From contig SHYF01000094.1 in assembly GCA_009692985.1 (NCBI GenBank), positions 1 to 6,830 on the forward strand: 6,830 nt of DNA. Direction: 5' to 3'. Shown here in pieces: positions 1-6,260 of this stretch. Position 1 is the first letter of the stretch. Each line of letters begins with the position of its first letter. This DNA comes from Dehalococcoidia bacterium. GTDB lineage: Bacteria; Chloroflexota; Dehalococcoidia; Lucifugimonadales; SHYF01. A program made the translations under genes and the position numbers. The notes under the pieces were generated by a model that did not search any database, had not been told where the DNA came from, and worked only from the letters and a program-made list of their open reading frames with translations.

Positions 1-509
1 TTCCTGTTCATGTACATCGAGTAGGTTCTCTTACCAAACAGGTCATCCAGATGCGCATCAATAAAAGCGTCGATGGCAAGCTGTTGGAGCACAGGGCCTC
101 CTCCTGGATGCTTTCCTTGCCCCCTATTCTGCTGCAAGTAGTTCAAAATGGAATCTGCAATTTCGTCCCTGAAGAAAGCCCTCCCTCGGCCACCATGTTC
201 CTGCTCTAGAGTAGTGTTGAGTACCTGCCATCCGCTGTGGTCGTCTCCAATAAGGTGGTCTGCTGGCACACGTACGTCGTCCATGAAAAGGAATGCCTTG
301 CGGTTAAACTTGTCCTGGCCATGAACCAAATTCATCCATTGGACGCTCATTCCTGGTGCAGGATATGGAATCATGAAGAACCCCAGATTCCTGTGCCGCG
401 GAGCCTGCGGGTCCGTCAACAATGATACAATAATCTGCGGGTAACCCCACCCGGTAGGGCCGCGTAACTCCAAGTGGGCCTGGGTTCGGGCTGTTATTTT
501 CCGGCAGTT
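1..509 (-). pseudogene. Acyl-CoA dehydrogenase, 5'-truncated gene fragment, also cut by the window edge
   Basis: Translating the minus strand gives an uninterrupted frame from the window edge up to a stop at 591-593. It carries clear acyl-CoA dehydrogenase middle-domain and C-terminal features: a TDPQAPRH segment, then GFFMIP, then FNRKAFLFMDDVRVPADHLIG and GWQVLNTTLEQE. These match the family's substrate-facing beta domain and the start of the C-terminal helical domain. Such enzymes are FAD-dependent and oxidise acyl-CoA thioesters to 2-enoyl-CoA. The resemblance fades upstream of about 509, where an NCRK stretch may be the last trace of the usual NGRK motif. No N-terminal domain or credible start follows before the stop, so the 5' half (roughly 150-200 residues) is missing. 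The first in-frame ATG lies deep inside the domain. The 3' end lies beyond position 1. I infer a truncated remnant; an upstream frameshift or an assembly join would look the same. Family call is firm, pseudogene status moderately so. Confidence 0.72.
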
Positions 510-552
510 CTGCCTACTTCGGACTTTTCGGTAGTGTATCAATCTGGGAACT

Positions 553-565
553 CCTGTCCGACAGG
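553..565. repeat. Short inverted repeat CCTGTC-C-GACAGG
   Basis: Two perfect 6-base arms flank one base. It lies in the roughly 60-base gap between the end of the Smr-type frame (571) and the acyl-CoA dehydrogenase fragment. A second small palindrome, GGCAG-TT-CTGCC, is at 503-514. Neither is followed by a T-run on either strand, so they are not obvious terminators. They may be chance or traces of the rearrangement that truncated the dehydrogenase gene. Confidence 0.3.
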
Positions 566-570
566 CGCCA

Positions 571-1310
571 TCACACTGCCTGGTATAGCCTCAGCGCACC
601 TTTTTCACGCACGGCGCGTATCCGCTGCTGCTTCTCCAGCCCGTGGATGGCATGCAGCACCTCCGGCTCCCCGTGCCGTCGGAACTTGCCGGTGATTTTG
701 CTCAAGGTGCGGGGCTACGCGCAGTAGACCCAAATCTCCTCCTCTAACTGGTCTCCCAGGGAGGGGAGCGGCTTCATAGACACCACAATAGTGTGGCCTC
801 TGTTGCCGTCTACATTCTCCCCAGGCTGGAACTCAAGGTAGGACTTATGCCGCTCTAGGAACCCACGCAGCCGAGTACACAGCACGCCGCCCACGCCAGT
901 GGAACCGTAGCCATGCACCACGTCTAGCCTGCTGCCGGCTGCCATCCCTCCTGGCGTTCCTGGCTTGTAGAGCAGCGAATACACTGAGTAGTTTTCCACA
1001 AAGACCTGGATGCCAGATTGCAAACCCATGCCGTTGAAGAGCCAGCCCACAGGATTACGCGGGTGCCGTGAGCAGATAGCGGCTCCTAGCACGGCTGACA
1101 ACACGGCAAACACGGCGGTAAAGCCCTTGAATCCCCAGCGGTCGGGAGTCGGCACAGCCCGGGTCAAATCAAGCAACCACAGTCCTGCTCCCGCAAAGGC
1201 CAGGGAGACAATTGCCAGCGCAGTGCCAGGCGTATGAGCCAACGCGTGCTGCCGTGACTTGCAGCCACCTCGGACGGCTTCTTTTCCACAACGCTCCTAT
1301 GATCTTCCAT
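571..1310 (-). pseudogene. Decayed chimera: membrane module joined to the C-terminal half of an Smr domain
   Basis: The main open frame (TTG at 1242 down to TAG at 715-717) encodes 175 residues. Residues 8-26 and about 41-56 look like transmembrane helices. They are followed by RHPRNPVGWLFNGMGL and ENYSVYSLLYKPG, a pattern I associate with membrane regions ahead of sensor kinases in Chloroflexota and Actinobacteria. From about residue 106 the style changes to LDVVHGYGSTGVGG, RLRGFLERH and DGNRGHTIVV, which fits the second half of an Smr domain (HGxG motif, then the closing strand). The first half of the Smr domain (LDLHG part) is absent. Upstream, an ATG at 1308-1310 opens another frame (MEDHRSVVEKKPSEVAA...STRWL) that needs a one-base shift near 1215-1240 to join TM1. 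Past the TAG the same frame stays open for 47 more codons to TGA at 571-573 and looks coding (KITGKFRRHGEPEV). A shift, a junction and a stop together argue for a pseudogene. Confidence 0.6.
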
Positions 1311-1387
1311 CTGGCGCTCGCCGTCATTCTACAACCAGTTGTCACAGCACAACAGGCCTGAAAACCTGCCTTTCTCCCAGTCTCAGG

Positions 1388-1416
1388 TTGCATACTGGCA
1401 AACCGCAACATACAAT
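1388..1416 (+). promoter_or_regulatory. Candidate sigma-70 promoter for the dcd-rib-tag operon
   Basis: TTGCAT at 1388-1393 and TACAAT at 1411-1416 are separated by exactly 17 bases. The -10 box matches the consensus at five of six positions; the -35 box only at three (TTG). Transcription would start near 1423, about 68 bases before the chosen dcd start. This is the only promoter-like pair I see just upstream of the six-gene run. The 165 bases between 1311 and 1475 contain nothing else that looks like a gene. Confidence 0.5.
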
Positions 1417-1422
1417 ACCCCC

Positions 1423-1449
1423 ATAGGGGAGTCCCCTATAGGCTATAGG
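1423..1449 (+). promoter_or_regulatory. Palindrome plus tandem CTATAGG repeat at the predicted transcript start
   Basis: ATAGGGG (1423-1429) and CCCCTAT (1433-1439) are perfect 7-base arms around AGT. They overlap CTATAGG at 1436-1442, which is repeated directly at 1443-1449; CCTATAGG (1435-1442) is itself a palindrome. The element sits at or just after the predicted transcription start and 40-70 bases ahead of the dcd start. It could be a repressor operator, a 5' stabilising hairpin, or less likely a weak terminator, as no T-run follows. It does not resemble the FMN riboswitch core. Function is unknown. Confidence 0.4.
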
Positions 1450-1477
1450 CACTCTTGCGGGCATGACTAATCAGATT

Positions 1478-1484
1478 GGAGAAG
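1478..1484 (+). promoter_or_regulatory. Ribosome binding site that decides the dcd start
   Basis: GGAGAAG lies six bases before the TTG at 1491. It favours that codon over the in-frame TTG at 1476, which precedes this site and would add five residues not typical of the family. Confidence 0.65.
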
Positions 1485-1490
1485 ATCACC

Positions 1491-2063
1491 TTGGTCCTCA
1501 GCGACAGAACAATAAAAGAGGAGCTGTCCAAGGGGCGCATCGTCATAGAGCCCCTGGACGAGTCGTGCATCCAGCCCGCCTCCGTGGACATACGCCTGGA
1601 CCGCAAGCTGCTGGTGTTCCGCAACTCGCGCCGTCCTTACATAGACGTTCATCAAGACCTGGACGGCCTCACAGAAATAGAAGAGATCCCGGAAGACCAC
1701 CCATTCATGCTGCATCCGGGCGAGTTCATCCTGGGCAGCACCCTGGAATACATTGCCGTCCCTGATGACCTGGTAGCCAGGCTGGAAGGGAAAAGCTCCC
1801 TGGGGCGCATCGGCCTCCTGATTCACTCCACCGCTGGGTATGTTGACCCAGGCTGGAAAGGGCACCTTACTCTGGAGCTCAGCAACGTATCCAACCTGCC
1901 TGTGACCCTGTACTACGGCATGAAGATCGGCCAGATATCCTTCCTCCGGCTCACCACTGCCGCAGAGCGACTGTACGGCTCTCCAGAGCTGGGCAGCAAG
2001 TACCAGGGGCAGACAGAACCCACGGCCAGCCGCGTATCCCAGGAGTTCCGCCGCAAAGGGTGA
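1491..2063 (+). CDS. dcd: dCTP deaminase, dUMP-forming type
   Basis: The protein converts dCTP toward dUMP, feeding thymidylate synthesis in the cytoplasm. With TTG at 1491 it begins MVLSDRTIKEELSKGRIVIEP, the usual Dcd N-terminus, and has 190 residues, a normal length. The nucleotide-binding and catalytic block is intact: GKSSLGRIGLLIHSTAGYVDPG (from G100, with S102, S103 and R106), then LTLELSN with E129 as the expected catalytic base. The C-terminal lid contains GSKYQGQTEPTASR. The HSTAGYVDPGW and SKYQGQ segments resemble the bifunctional Mycobacterium tuberculosis enzyme (deaminase plus dUTPase) more than E. coli Dcd, so I infer the dUMP-forming reaction (EC 3.5.4.30 type). It is the first gene of the operon, and ribD begins seven bases after its stop. 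The family call is very secure; the bifunctional subtype is probable. Confidence 0.95.
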   Translation: MVLSDRTIKEELSKGRIVIEPLDESCIQPASVDIRLDRKLLVFRNSRRPYIDVHQDLDGLTEIEEIPEDHPFMLHPGEFILGSTLEYIAVPDDLVARLEGKSSLGRIGLLIHSTAGYVDPGWKGHLTLELSNVSNLPVTLYYGMKIGQISFLRLTTAAERLYGSPELGSKYQGQTEPTASRVSQEFRRKG

Positions 2064-2070
2064 TTTCATC

Positions 2071-3183
2071 GTGAGCTACATGCGTCGCGCTCTCGCTCTG
2101 GCCCAGCAGGCTTTTGGCACTACCAGCCCTAACCCAGCCGTGGGCGCTGTATTGGTGCGCAACGGGCAGGTGGTGGGCGAGGGCTACACCCAACCCGCCG
2201 GCCAGGCCCACGCCGAGGTGGTCGCCCTCCGCCAGGCAGGCGATCTGGCTCGCGGTGCAACCCTCTACGTAACACTAGAGCCATGCTGCCACCACGGTCG
2301 CACGCCCCCGTGCACTCAGGCCATAATTGATTCCCAGGTCAGCGAAGTCCATTTCTCCATCGTAGACCCTAATCCTCTGGTTGCAGGAAAGGGCAGGGCG
2401 GAGCTGGAGAAAGCCGGCATCCGTGTGGTCGTAGGTGAGGAGGCCGAGGCAGCGAGGAAACTCAACGAAGCCTACTTCAAGTTCATCACCACTGGCATCC
2501 CATTCGTTACCGCCAAGTTCGCCGCCAGCCTGGATGGCAAAATCGCCACACGCACCGGCGACACCCGATGGATCACAGGTGAGACGGCGCGGCGTGAGGC
2601 CCACCGGCTGCGTGCCATATCCGACGCAGTGATGGTAGGCATAGGCACCGTCCAGGCGGACGACCCCCAACTCAGCGCCAGGGACACTGAGGGCCATCCA
2701 TTGCATCGCCAGCCCATGCGCATCATCGTGGATAGCACCGGGCGCGCTCCTGCCTCTAGCCGGCTGTTGCAAGAGCCTGGGTCAGTGCTGGTGGCGGGAG
2801 CGCGGATACCCCAGGAACGGGCGAAGGCCCTGAGCCTGGCAGGCGCGCAAGTAGCCCAGTTCCCAGACGAGACCGGCTCGGTGGACCTGAAAGCCCTGCT
2901 TGCCTTCCTTGGCCAGCGGCAGGTTACCAGCATCCTGGCAGAGGGGGGCGGCGCTTTGCTGGGATCCCTTTTCGACCAGGGCCTGGTGGACAAGGTTGTC
3001 GCATTCATAGCGCCGCTTATCGTAGGCGGCGCGGAAGCAACACCTGCGGTAGGGGGCATTGGCAGCGCCACTCTGGGCGAAGCACTCCGGCTCCAGGACA
3101 TCCACATCGAGCAACTGGGAGACGATATAATGGTGGTAGGATACCCTCGCATAGAAGGTCAGCCGACTGCATCCCAGAGGTAA
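2071..3183 (+). CDS. ribD: Bifunctional diaminohydroxyphosphoribosylaminopyrimidine deaminase / 5-amino-6-(5-phosphoribosylamino)uracil reductase
   Basis: RibD performs the second and third steps of the GTP branch of riboflavin synthesis: ring deamination, then NADPH-dependent reduction of the ribosyl group. The 370-residue length is typical. Residues 1 to about 145 form the cytidine-deaminase-like domain: TSPNPAVGAVLV, HAEV (zinc ligand H47, proton shuttle E49) and PCCHHGRTPPC (zinc ligands C72 and C81), followed by DPNPLVAGKG. Residues from about 146 form the reductase domain: TAKFAASLDGKIAT, TRWITG, VGIGTVQADDPQL and the EGGG loop at 291-294. The GTG at 2071 is preferred over the ATG at 2080 (M4), because the extra residues fit the family and AAAGGGTGAT overlapping the dcd stop can act as a ribosome binding site. 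The gap to ribE is only three bases, implying translational coupling. No catalytic residue appears missing. Confidence 0.97.
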   Translation: MSYMRRALALAQQAFGTTSPNPAVGAVLVRNGQVVGEGYTQPAGQAHAEVVALRQAGDLARGATLYVTLEPCCHHGRTPPCTQAIIDSQVSEVHFSIVDPNPLVAGKGRAELEKAGIRVVVGEEAEAARKLNEAYFKFITTGIPFVTAKFAASLDGKIATRTGDTRWITGETARREAHRLRAISDAVMVGIGTVQADDPQLSARDTEGHPLHRQPMRIIVDSTGRAPASSRLLQEPGSVLVAGARIPQERAKALSLAGAQVAQFPDETGSVDLKALLAFLGQRQVTSILAEGGGALLGSLFDQGLVDKVVAFIAPLIVGGAEATPAVGGIGSATLGEALRLQDIHIEQLGDDIMVVGYPRIEGQPTASQR

Positions 3184-3186
3184 GCC

Positions 3187-3768
3187 ATGTTCACCGGCAT
3201 TGTGGAAGAGTTGGGCGAGGTGGTGGAGGCCGCCCCCACGCGCATGGTAATCAAGGCCAAGGTCACGTTGGATGGTACCCGCGTGGGGGATAGCGTCGCT
3301 GTAAACGGCACATGCCTTACAGTTGTTCACCTTCGGGATAACACATTCGCCGTAGACATAGCCCCAGAGACGCTGCGGCGCACCAACCTGGGAGACGCCA
3401 CGCCGGGGGCCAGGGTCAACCTGGAACGCGCCATGCCCTTGGGAGAGCGGATGGGCGGCCACATGGTGCAGGGTCATATCGAAGCAACCGGCCGCCTGAT
3501 TTCGGCGGAGCCCGAAGGCCAAGCGGTGATTATGGAGTTCCAGTCGCCTCCCGAAATCATGCGGTACGTGGTGCCCAAAGGGTTCATTGCCGTGGATGGC
3601 ATAAGCCTGACTGTAGTACAGCGTCGCCTTTCATCCTTCACCGTGTCTGTGATACCATATACTCTTGCGAATACCGTCCTCGTGTCTCGTGGAGTTGGCG
3701 ACCGGGTAAATCTAGAGAGCGATATCGTTGCAAGGTACGTAGAGCGGTTTGTCCAGGACAAGGCTTGA
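3187..3768 (+). CDS. ribE: Riboflavin synthase, alpha chain
   Basis: This enzyme dismutates two 6,7-dimethyl-8-ribityllumazine molecules into riboflavin and the pyrimidine that RibH reuses. The protein has 193 residues and the two tandem lumazine-binding barrels of the family. Barrel 1 starts with the signature MFTGIVEELG and has VNGTCLTV (C43), ETLRRTNLGD and NLERAM. Barrel 2 starts near GGHMVQGHIEATG (90-102), then VPKGFIAVDGISLTVV and FTVSVIPYTL, ending with VNLESDIVARYVERF and the expected trimerising C-terminal helix. The AGAGG before ATG 3187 overlaps the ribD stop region (3176-3183). A 38-base gap, the longest inside the operon, follows before ribBA. The gene symbol follows the E. coli use for the alpha subunit; some annotations call it ribC. 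Confidence 0.96.
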   Translation: MFTGIVEELGEVVEAAPTRMVIKAKVTLDGTRVGDSVAVNGTCLTVVHLRDNTFAVDIAPETLRRTNLGDATPGARVNLERAMPLGERMGGHMVQGHIEATGRLISAEPEGQAVIMEFQSPPEIMRYVVPKGFIAVDGISLTVVQRRLSSFTVSVIPYTLANTVLVSRGVGDRVNLESDIVARYVERFVQDKA

Positions 3769-3806
3769 TGCGTCTCTTATCGCAACGGCATAGGTAGAGG
3801 GGGAAC

Positions 3807-5051
3807 ATGCCATTCACTACAGTAGAAGAGGCGGTAGAGGACATCCGGCGGGGCAAATTCGTCATCATAGTGGATGACGAGGACCGGGAGAACGAAGGCG
3901 ACCTTGCGATAGGTGCGGAGTGGGTTACTCCTGAGAGCATCACATTCATGGCCATCCACGGCAAAGGCCTTATCTGTATGCCCATCGTGGGCGAGCGCCT
4001 TGACCAGCTTGGGCTCCCACTGATGGTATCGGACAACACTGCGCGCCACGGCACTGCCTTCACCGTCTCCGTGGACTACAAGAACGGCACCACTACCGGC
4101 ATTTCCGCCCTCGACCGGGCAGCCACTGTCAATGCCCTAATTGATCCTCGCACCAAACCAGATGACCTGGCGCGGCCGGGCCATCTCTTCCCACTTCGGT
4201 ACGCAGAAGGTGGAGTCCTTGTGCGCGCAGGGCAGACCGAGGCGGTGGTGGATCTGGCCCGGCTGGCTGGACTCTATCCAGCAGGCGTCATCTGCGAGGT
4301 CATGAACGCAGATGGAACCATGGCGCGCCTGCCACATCTGGAGGATTTCTCCCGCCAGCACGGAGTCAAGATTATCAGCGTAGCCCAGATTGTGGCCTAC
4401 CGTGGACAGCATGAAAAGCTGGTAGCTCGTGTGGCTGAGACGCGACTGCCCACCACGTACGGAGTGTTCACCGCCATCGCCTACAAAAGCATGACCGACC
4501 CCGATGAGCACGTGGCGCTTGTAAAGGGAGACGTGCATACCCAGGAGCCTGTTCTGGTACGTGTTCACAGCCAGTGCCTCACCGGTGACACCTTCGGAAG
4601 CATCCGGTGCGACTGCGGCGAACAGATCGACAAGTCGCTACGGCTCATCGCCGCCGCGGACCGCGGCGTCTTTCTCTACATGCGGCAGGAAGGCCGCGGC
4701 ATTGGACTTCACAACAAGCTCCGAGCCTACCAGCTTCAGGATAAAGGCCTGGACACGGTAGAGGCCAATGAGCACCTGGGGTTCCCGGCCGACCTCCGCT
4801 GGTATGGCATTGGAGCCCAGATCCTGGTGGACCTTGGGGTACGCAACATTCGCCTGCTCACCAACAACCCCAAGAAAGTGGTGGGATTGGAAGGCTATGG
4901 CCTTCAACTGGTGGAGCGCATCCCTATTGTTATACCACCCAACGACGAGAACCGGCGGTATCTGGAGACCAAACGCACCAAGCTGGGCCACCTGCTGGAC
5001 CCCCAGCCCGATGCCAAGTCTCCAGATATGCCAACTCCTAGCGAGCGGTAG
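3807..5051 (+). CDS. ribBA: Bifunctional 3,4-dihydroxy-2-butanone 4-phosphate synthase / GTP cyclohydrolase II (His-to-Gln in RibB motif)
   Basis: This 414-residue fusion starts both branches of riboflavin synthesis. Residues 1-200 are the RibB domain, making the four-carbon unit from ribulose 5-phosphate: DDEDRENEGDL (23-33, metal-binding Glu), RHGTAFTVSVD, TTTGISALDRA, RPGHLFPLR and GVICEVMNADGTMAR. The usual RAGHTEA motif here reads RAGQTEA: codon 143 (4233-4235) is CAG, replacing the histidine known as a metal ligand in RibB. All surrounding motifs are intact. Residues from about 207 are the RibA domain, hydrolysing GTP: zinc cysteines C257, C268 and C270 in SQCLTGDTFGSIRCDCGEQ, RQEGRGIGLHNK (293-304) with Y291 just before it, PADLRWY (D329 and R331 matching the catalytic Asp and Arg), and LLTNNPKKV. 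RibA looks fully active. RibB activity is uncertain: either reduced, or Gln is tolerated. A strong purine-rich site (AGAGGGGGAA) precedes the ATG. ribH starts two bases after the stop. Confidence 0.96.
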   Translation: MPFTTVEEAVEDIRRGKFVIIVDDEDRENEGDLAIGAEWVTPESITFMAIHGKGLICMPIVGERLDQLGLPLMVSDNTARHGTAFTVSVDYKNGTTTGISALDRAATVNALIDPRTKPDDLARPGHLFPLRYAEGGVLVRAGQTEAVVDLARLAGLYPAGVICEVMNADGTMARLPHLEDFSRQHGVKIISVAQIVAYRGQHEKLVARVAETRLPTTYGVFTAIAYKSMTDPDEHVALVKGDVHTQEPVLVRVHSQCLTGDTFGSIRCDCGEQIDKSLRLIAAADRGVFLYMRQEGRGIGLHNKLRAYQLQDKGLDTVEANEHLGFPADLRWYGIGAQILVDLGVRNIRLLTNNPKKVVGLEGYGLQLVERIPIVIPPNDENRRYLETKRTKLGHLLDPQPDAKSPDMPTPSER

Positions 5052-5053
5052 CC

Positions 5054-5524
5054 GTGCCTCAAGAGCTCACAGGCGGCCTTCTGGGCGCTGGCTTGCGCAT
5101 AGCCATCGTAGTATCCCGCTTTAACCAGTCGGTCACATCCAAGCTGCTCCAAGGCGCCCTGGAAGGGCTGGCTGCCCACGGCGTGCAGGACCAGAACGTG
5201 ACCATAGCCTGGGTTCCCGGTTCCTTCGAGATACCTCTGGTCGCCAAGCGGCTGGCAAGCCACAACTACATAGACGCTGTGGTCTGCCTCGGCGCGGTGG
5301 TCCGTCACGAGACCGACCACTACAAGTACATAGCAGAGGCGGCCACCACCGGTATTGCAGAGGTTGCCCGTGAAACTGGGAAACCTGTCGTCTTCGGCGT
5401 CTTGACCACCGACAATGAGGAACAGGCATTGGAGCGAGCCGGGGGCAAAGAAGGAAACAAAGGCTACGATGCCGCCTTGACCGCCATCGAGATGGCCAAT
5501 CTTCTCCGGCTGATCGAAGGCTAG
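5054..5524 (+). CDS. ribH: 6,7-dimethyl-8-ribityllumazine synthase
   Basis: Lumazine synthase condenses the pyrimidine from the RibA/RibD branch with the butanone phosphate from RibB; its product feeds RibE. The 156-residue protein has the family motifs in order: RIAIVVSRFN (15-24), WVPGSFEIP (53-61), and CLGAVVRHETDHYKYI (78-93) with H89 as the expected catalytic histidine, then FGVLTTDNEEQALERAGGKEGNKG, where R127 is the expected phosphate-binding arginine. Residue 85 is His where many homologues have Gly (RGET); this is a natural variation rather than a defect as far as I can judge. The GTG at 5054 lies two bases after the ribBA stop with only a weak ribosome binding site, so translation is probably coupled. 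Proteins of this family form pentamers or 60-mer capsids. Confidence 0.96.
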   Translation: MPQELTGGLLGAGLRIAIVVSRFNQSVTSKLLQGALEGLAAHGVQDQNVTIAWVPGSFEIPLVAKRLASHNYIDAVVCLGAVVRHETDHYKYIAEAATTGIAEVARETGKPVVFGVLTTDNEEQALERAGGKEGNKGYDAALTAIEMANLLRLIEG

Positions 5525-5539
5525 GAGCCCAGGGCCGAA

Positions 5540-6115
5540 ATGTCGGACGATACGAAGCGCCGGTGCTATGGTGGGCCAGAAGACCCGCTGATGATGCGCT
5601 ATCATGATGATGAGTGGGGTGTGCCCGTCCATGACGACCGCGCCCTCTTCGAGTCGCTGGTGCTGGACGGGTTCCAGGCAGGGCTATCGTGGAAGACCAT
5701 CCTGCAGAAGCGCGAGAACTTCAGGCGCGCCTTCGATGGTTTCGTGCCGGAGAAGGTGGCATCCTACGGCAAAGCGGACAGGGGCCGGCTGCTAGCCGAT
5801 GCCGGCATAGTACGGAACAGGCTCAAGATTGAGGCAGCCGTTAGCAACGCCCAGCTCTTTCTGGAAGTGCAAAAAGAGTTCGGAAGTTTTGACCGGTTCA
5901 TATGGGGATTCACGGGAGGCAAGACGCTGTGCAGGCCAGGCATTGGGGCGTGGGGTGACGTGCCTGCGAAGACGCCAAAGTCAGAGGCGATGTCCAAGGA
6001 GTTGAACCGCAGAGGATTCAGGTTCGTTGGGCCTACAATCTGCTACGCCTTCATGCAGGCGGTGGGTATGGTCAACGACCACCTGCCGTGGTGTTTCCGG
6101 GCGCCGAGAGGCTAG
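5540..6115 (+). CDS. tag: DNA-3-methyladenine glycosylase I
   Basis: Tag removes 3-methyladenine from alkylated DNA, the first step of base-excision repair. The 191-residue protein aligns by eye along the full family length. RCYGGPEDPLMMRYHDDEWGVP supplies zinc-site residues C9 and H22, and VNDHLPWC supplies H181 and C185, matching the E. coli zinc snap (C4, H17, H175, C179). LDGFQAGLSWKTILQKRENFRRAF is the helix-hairpin-helix-associated base-binding region. D43 stands where E. coli Tag has its Glu (E38); I believe Asp also occurs in homologues but could not check. DAGIVRNRLKIEA and RRGFRFVGPTICYAFMQAVGMVNDH complete the fold. It begins 15 bases after ribH with AGGAG and AGGGC upstream, and it is the last gene before the terminator. 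Its presence in a riboflavin operon looks like positional co-transcription only. Confidence 0.95.
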   Translation: MSDDTKRRCYGGPEDPLMMRYHDDEWGVPVHDDRALFESLVLDGFQAGLSWKTILQKRENFRRAFDGFVPEKVASYGKADRGRLLADAGIVRNRLKIEAAVSNAQLFLEVQKEFGSFDRFIWGFTGGKTLCRPGIGAWGDVPAKTPKSEAMSKELNRRGFRFVGPTICYAFMQAVGMVNDHLPWCFRAPRG

Positions 6116-6142
6116 GAGCAGATCTGACGGCCCCATACACGC

Positions 6143-6180
6143 AACAAGGGCAGGCGTTTTGCGCCTGCCCTTGTTATTGT
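6143..6180 (+). terminator. Strong hairpin terminator between convergent genes, probably bidirectional
   Basis: AACAAGGGCAGGCG (6143-6156) pairs perfectly with 6162-6175 around a TTTTG loop, giving a 14-bp stem. On the plus strand it ends with TTGTTATTGT, a T-rich but interrupted tail, 28 bases after the tag stop. It also lies downstream of the convergent RRM gene, so it may end transcripts from both sides. The remaining bases from 6181 to 6260 hold nothing else recognisable. Confidence 0.85.
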
Positions 6181-6260
6181 GCTTCCCCTTTGAGCGTTCT
6201 AGGAAGGTTTCCCTATCTCAGAACCCTACACTGTGCGGCCGACATAGAGTACCGGAGCCT

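Noticed and set aside
237..695. Small plus-strand frames at 237-425 and 474-695
   Set aside because: They lie opposite the acyl-CoA dehydrogenase fragment and the tail of the Smr-type frame and have no recognisable features of their own.
1423..1449. Rho-independent terminator ahead of dcd
   Set aside because: The 7-base stem is short and no T-run follows on the plus strand; on the minus strand no intact gene ends there.
1311..1490. FMN riboswitch (RFN element) upstream of the riboflavin operon
   Set aside because: The conserved RFN core segments and multi-stem layout are not visible, and only about 70 bases lie between the predicted start and dcd.
1476..1490. TTG at 1476 as the dcd start
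   Set aside because: The GGAGAAG ribosome binding site at 1478-1484 lies inside that extension, and the family N-terminus begins with the residues coded from 1491.
1467..2069. Long antisense frame opposite dcd, and similar antisense frames across the rib genes
   Set aside because: They are by-products of GC-rich codon use in well-identified genes on the plus strand; their translations match no family I know.
3769..3806. Internal promoter or riboswitch between ribE and ribBA
   Set aside because: The 38-base gap holds only a purine-rich ribosome binding site and has no room for a structured element or a clear -35/-10 pair.
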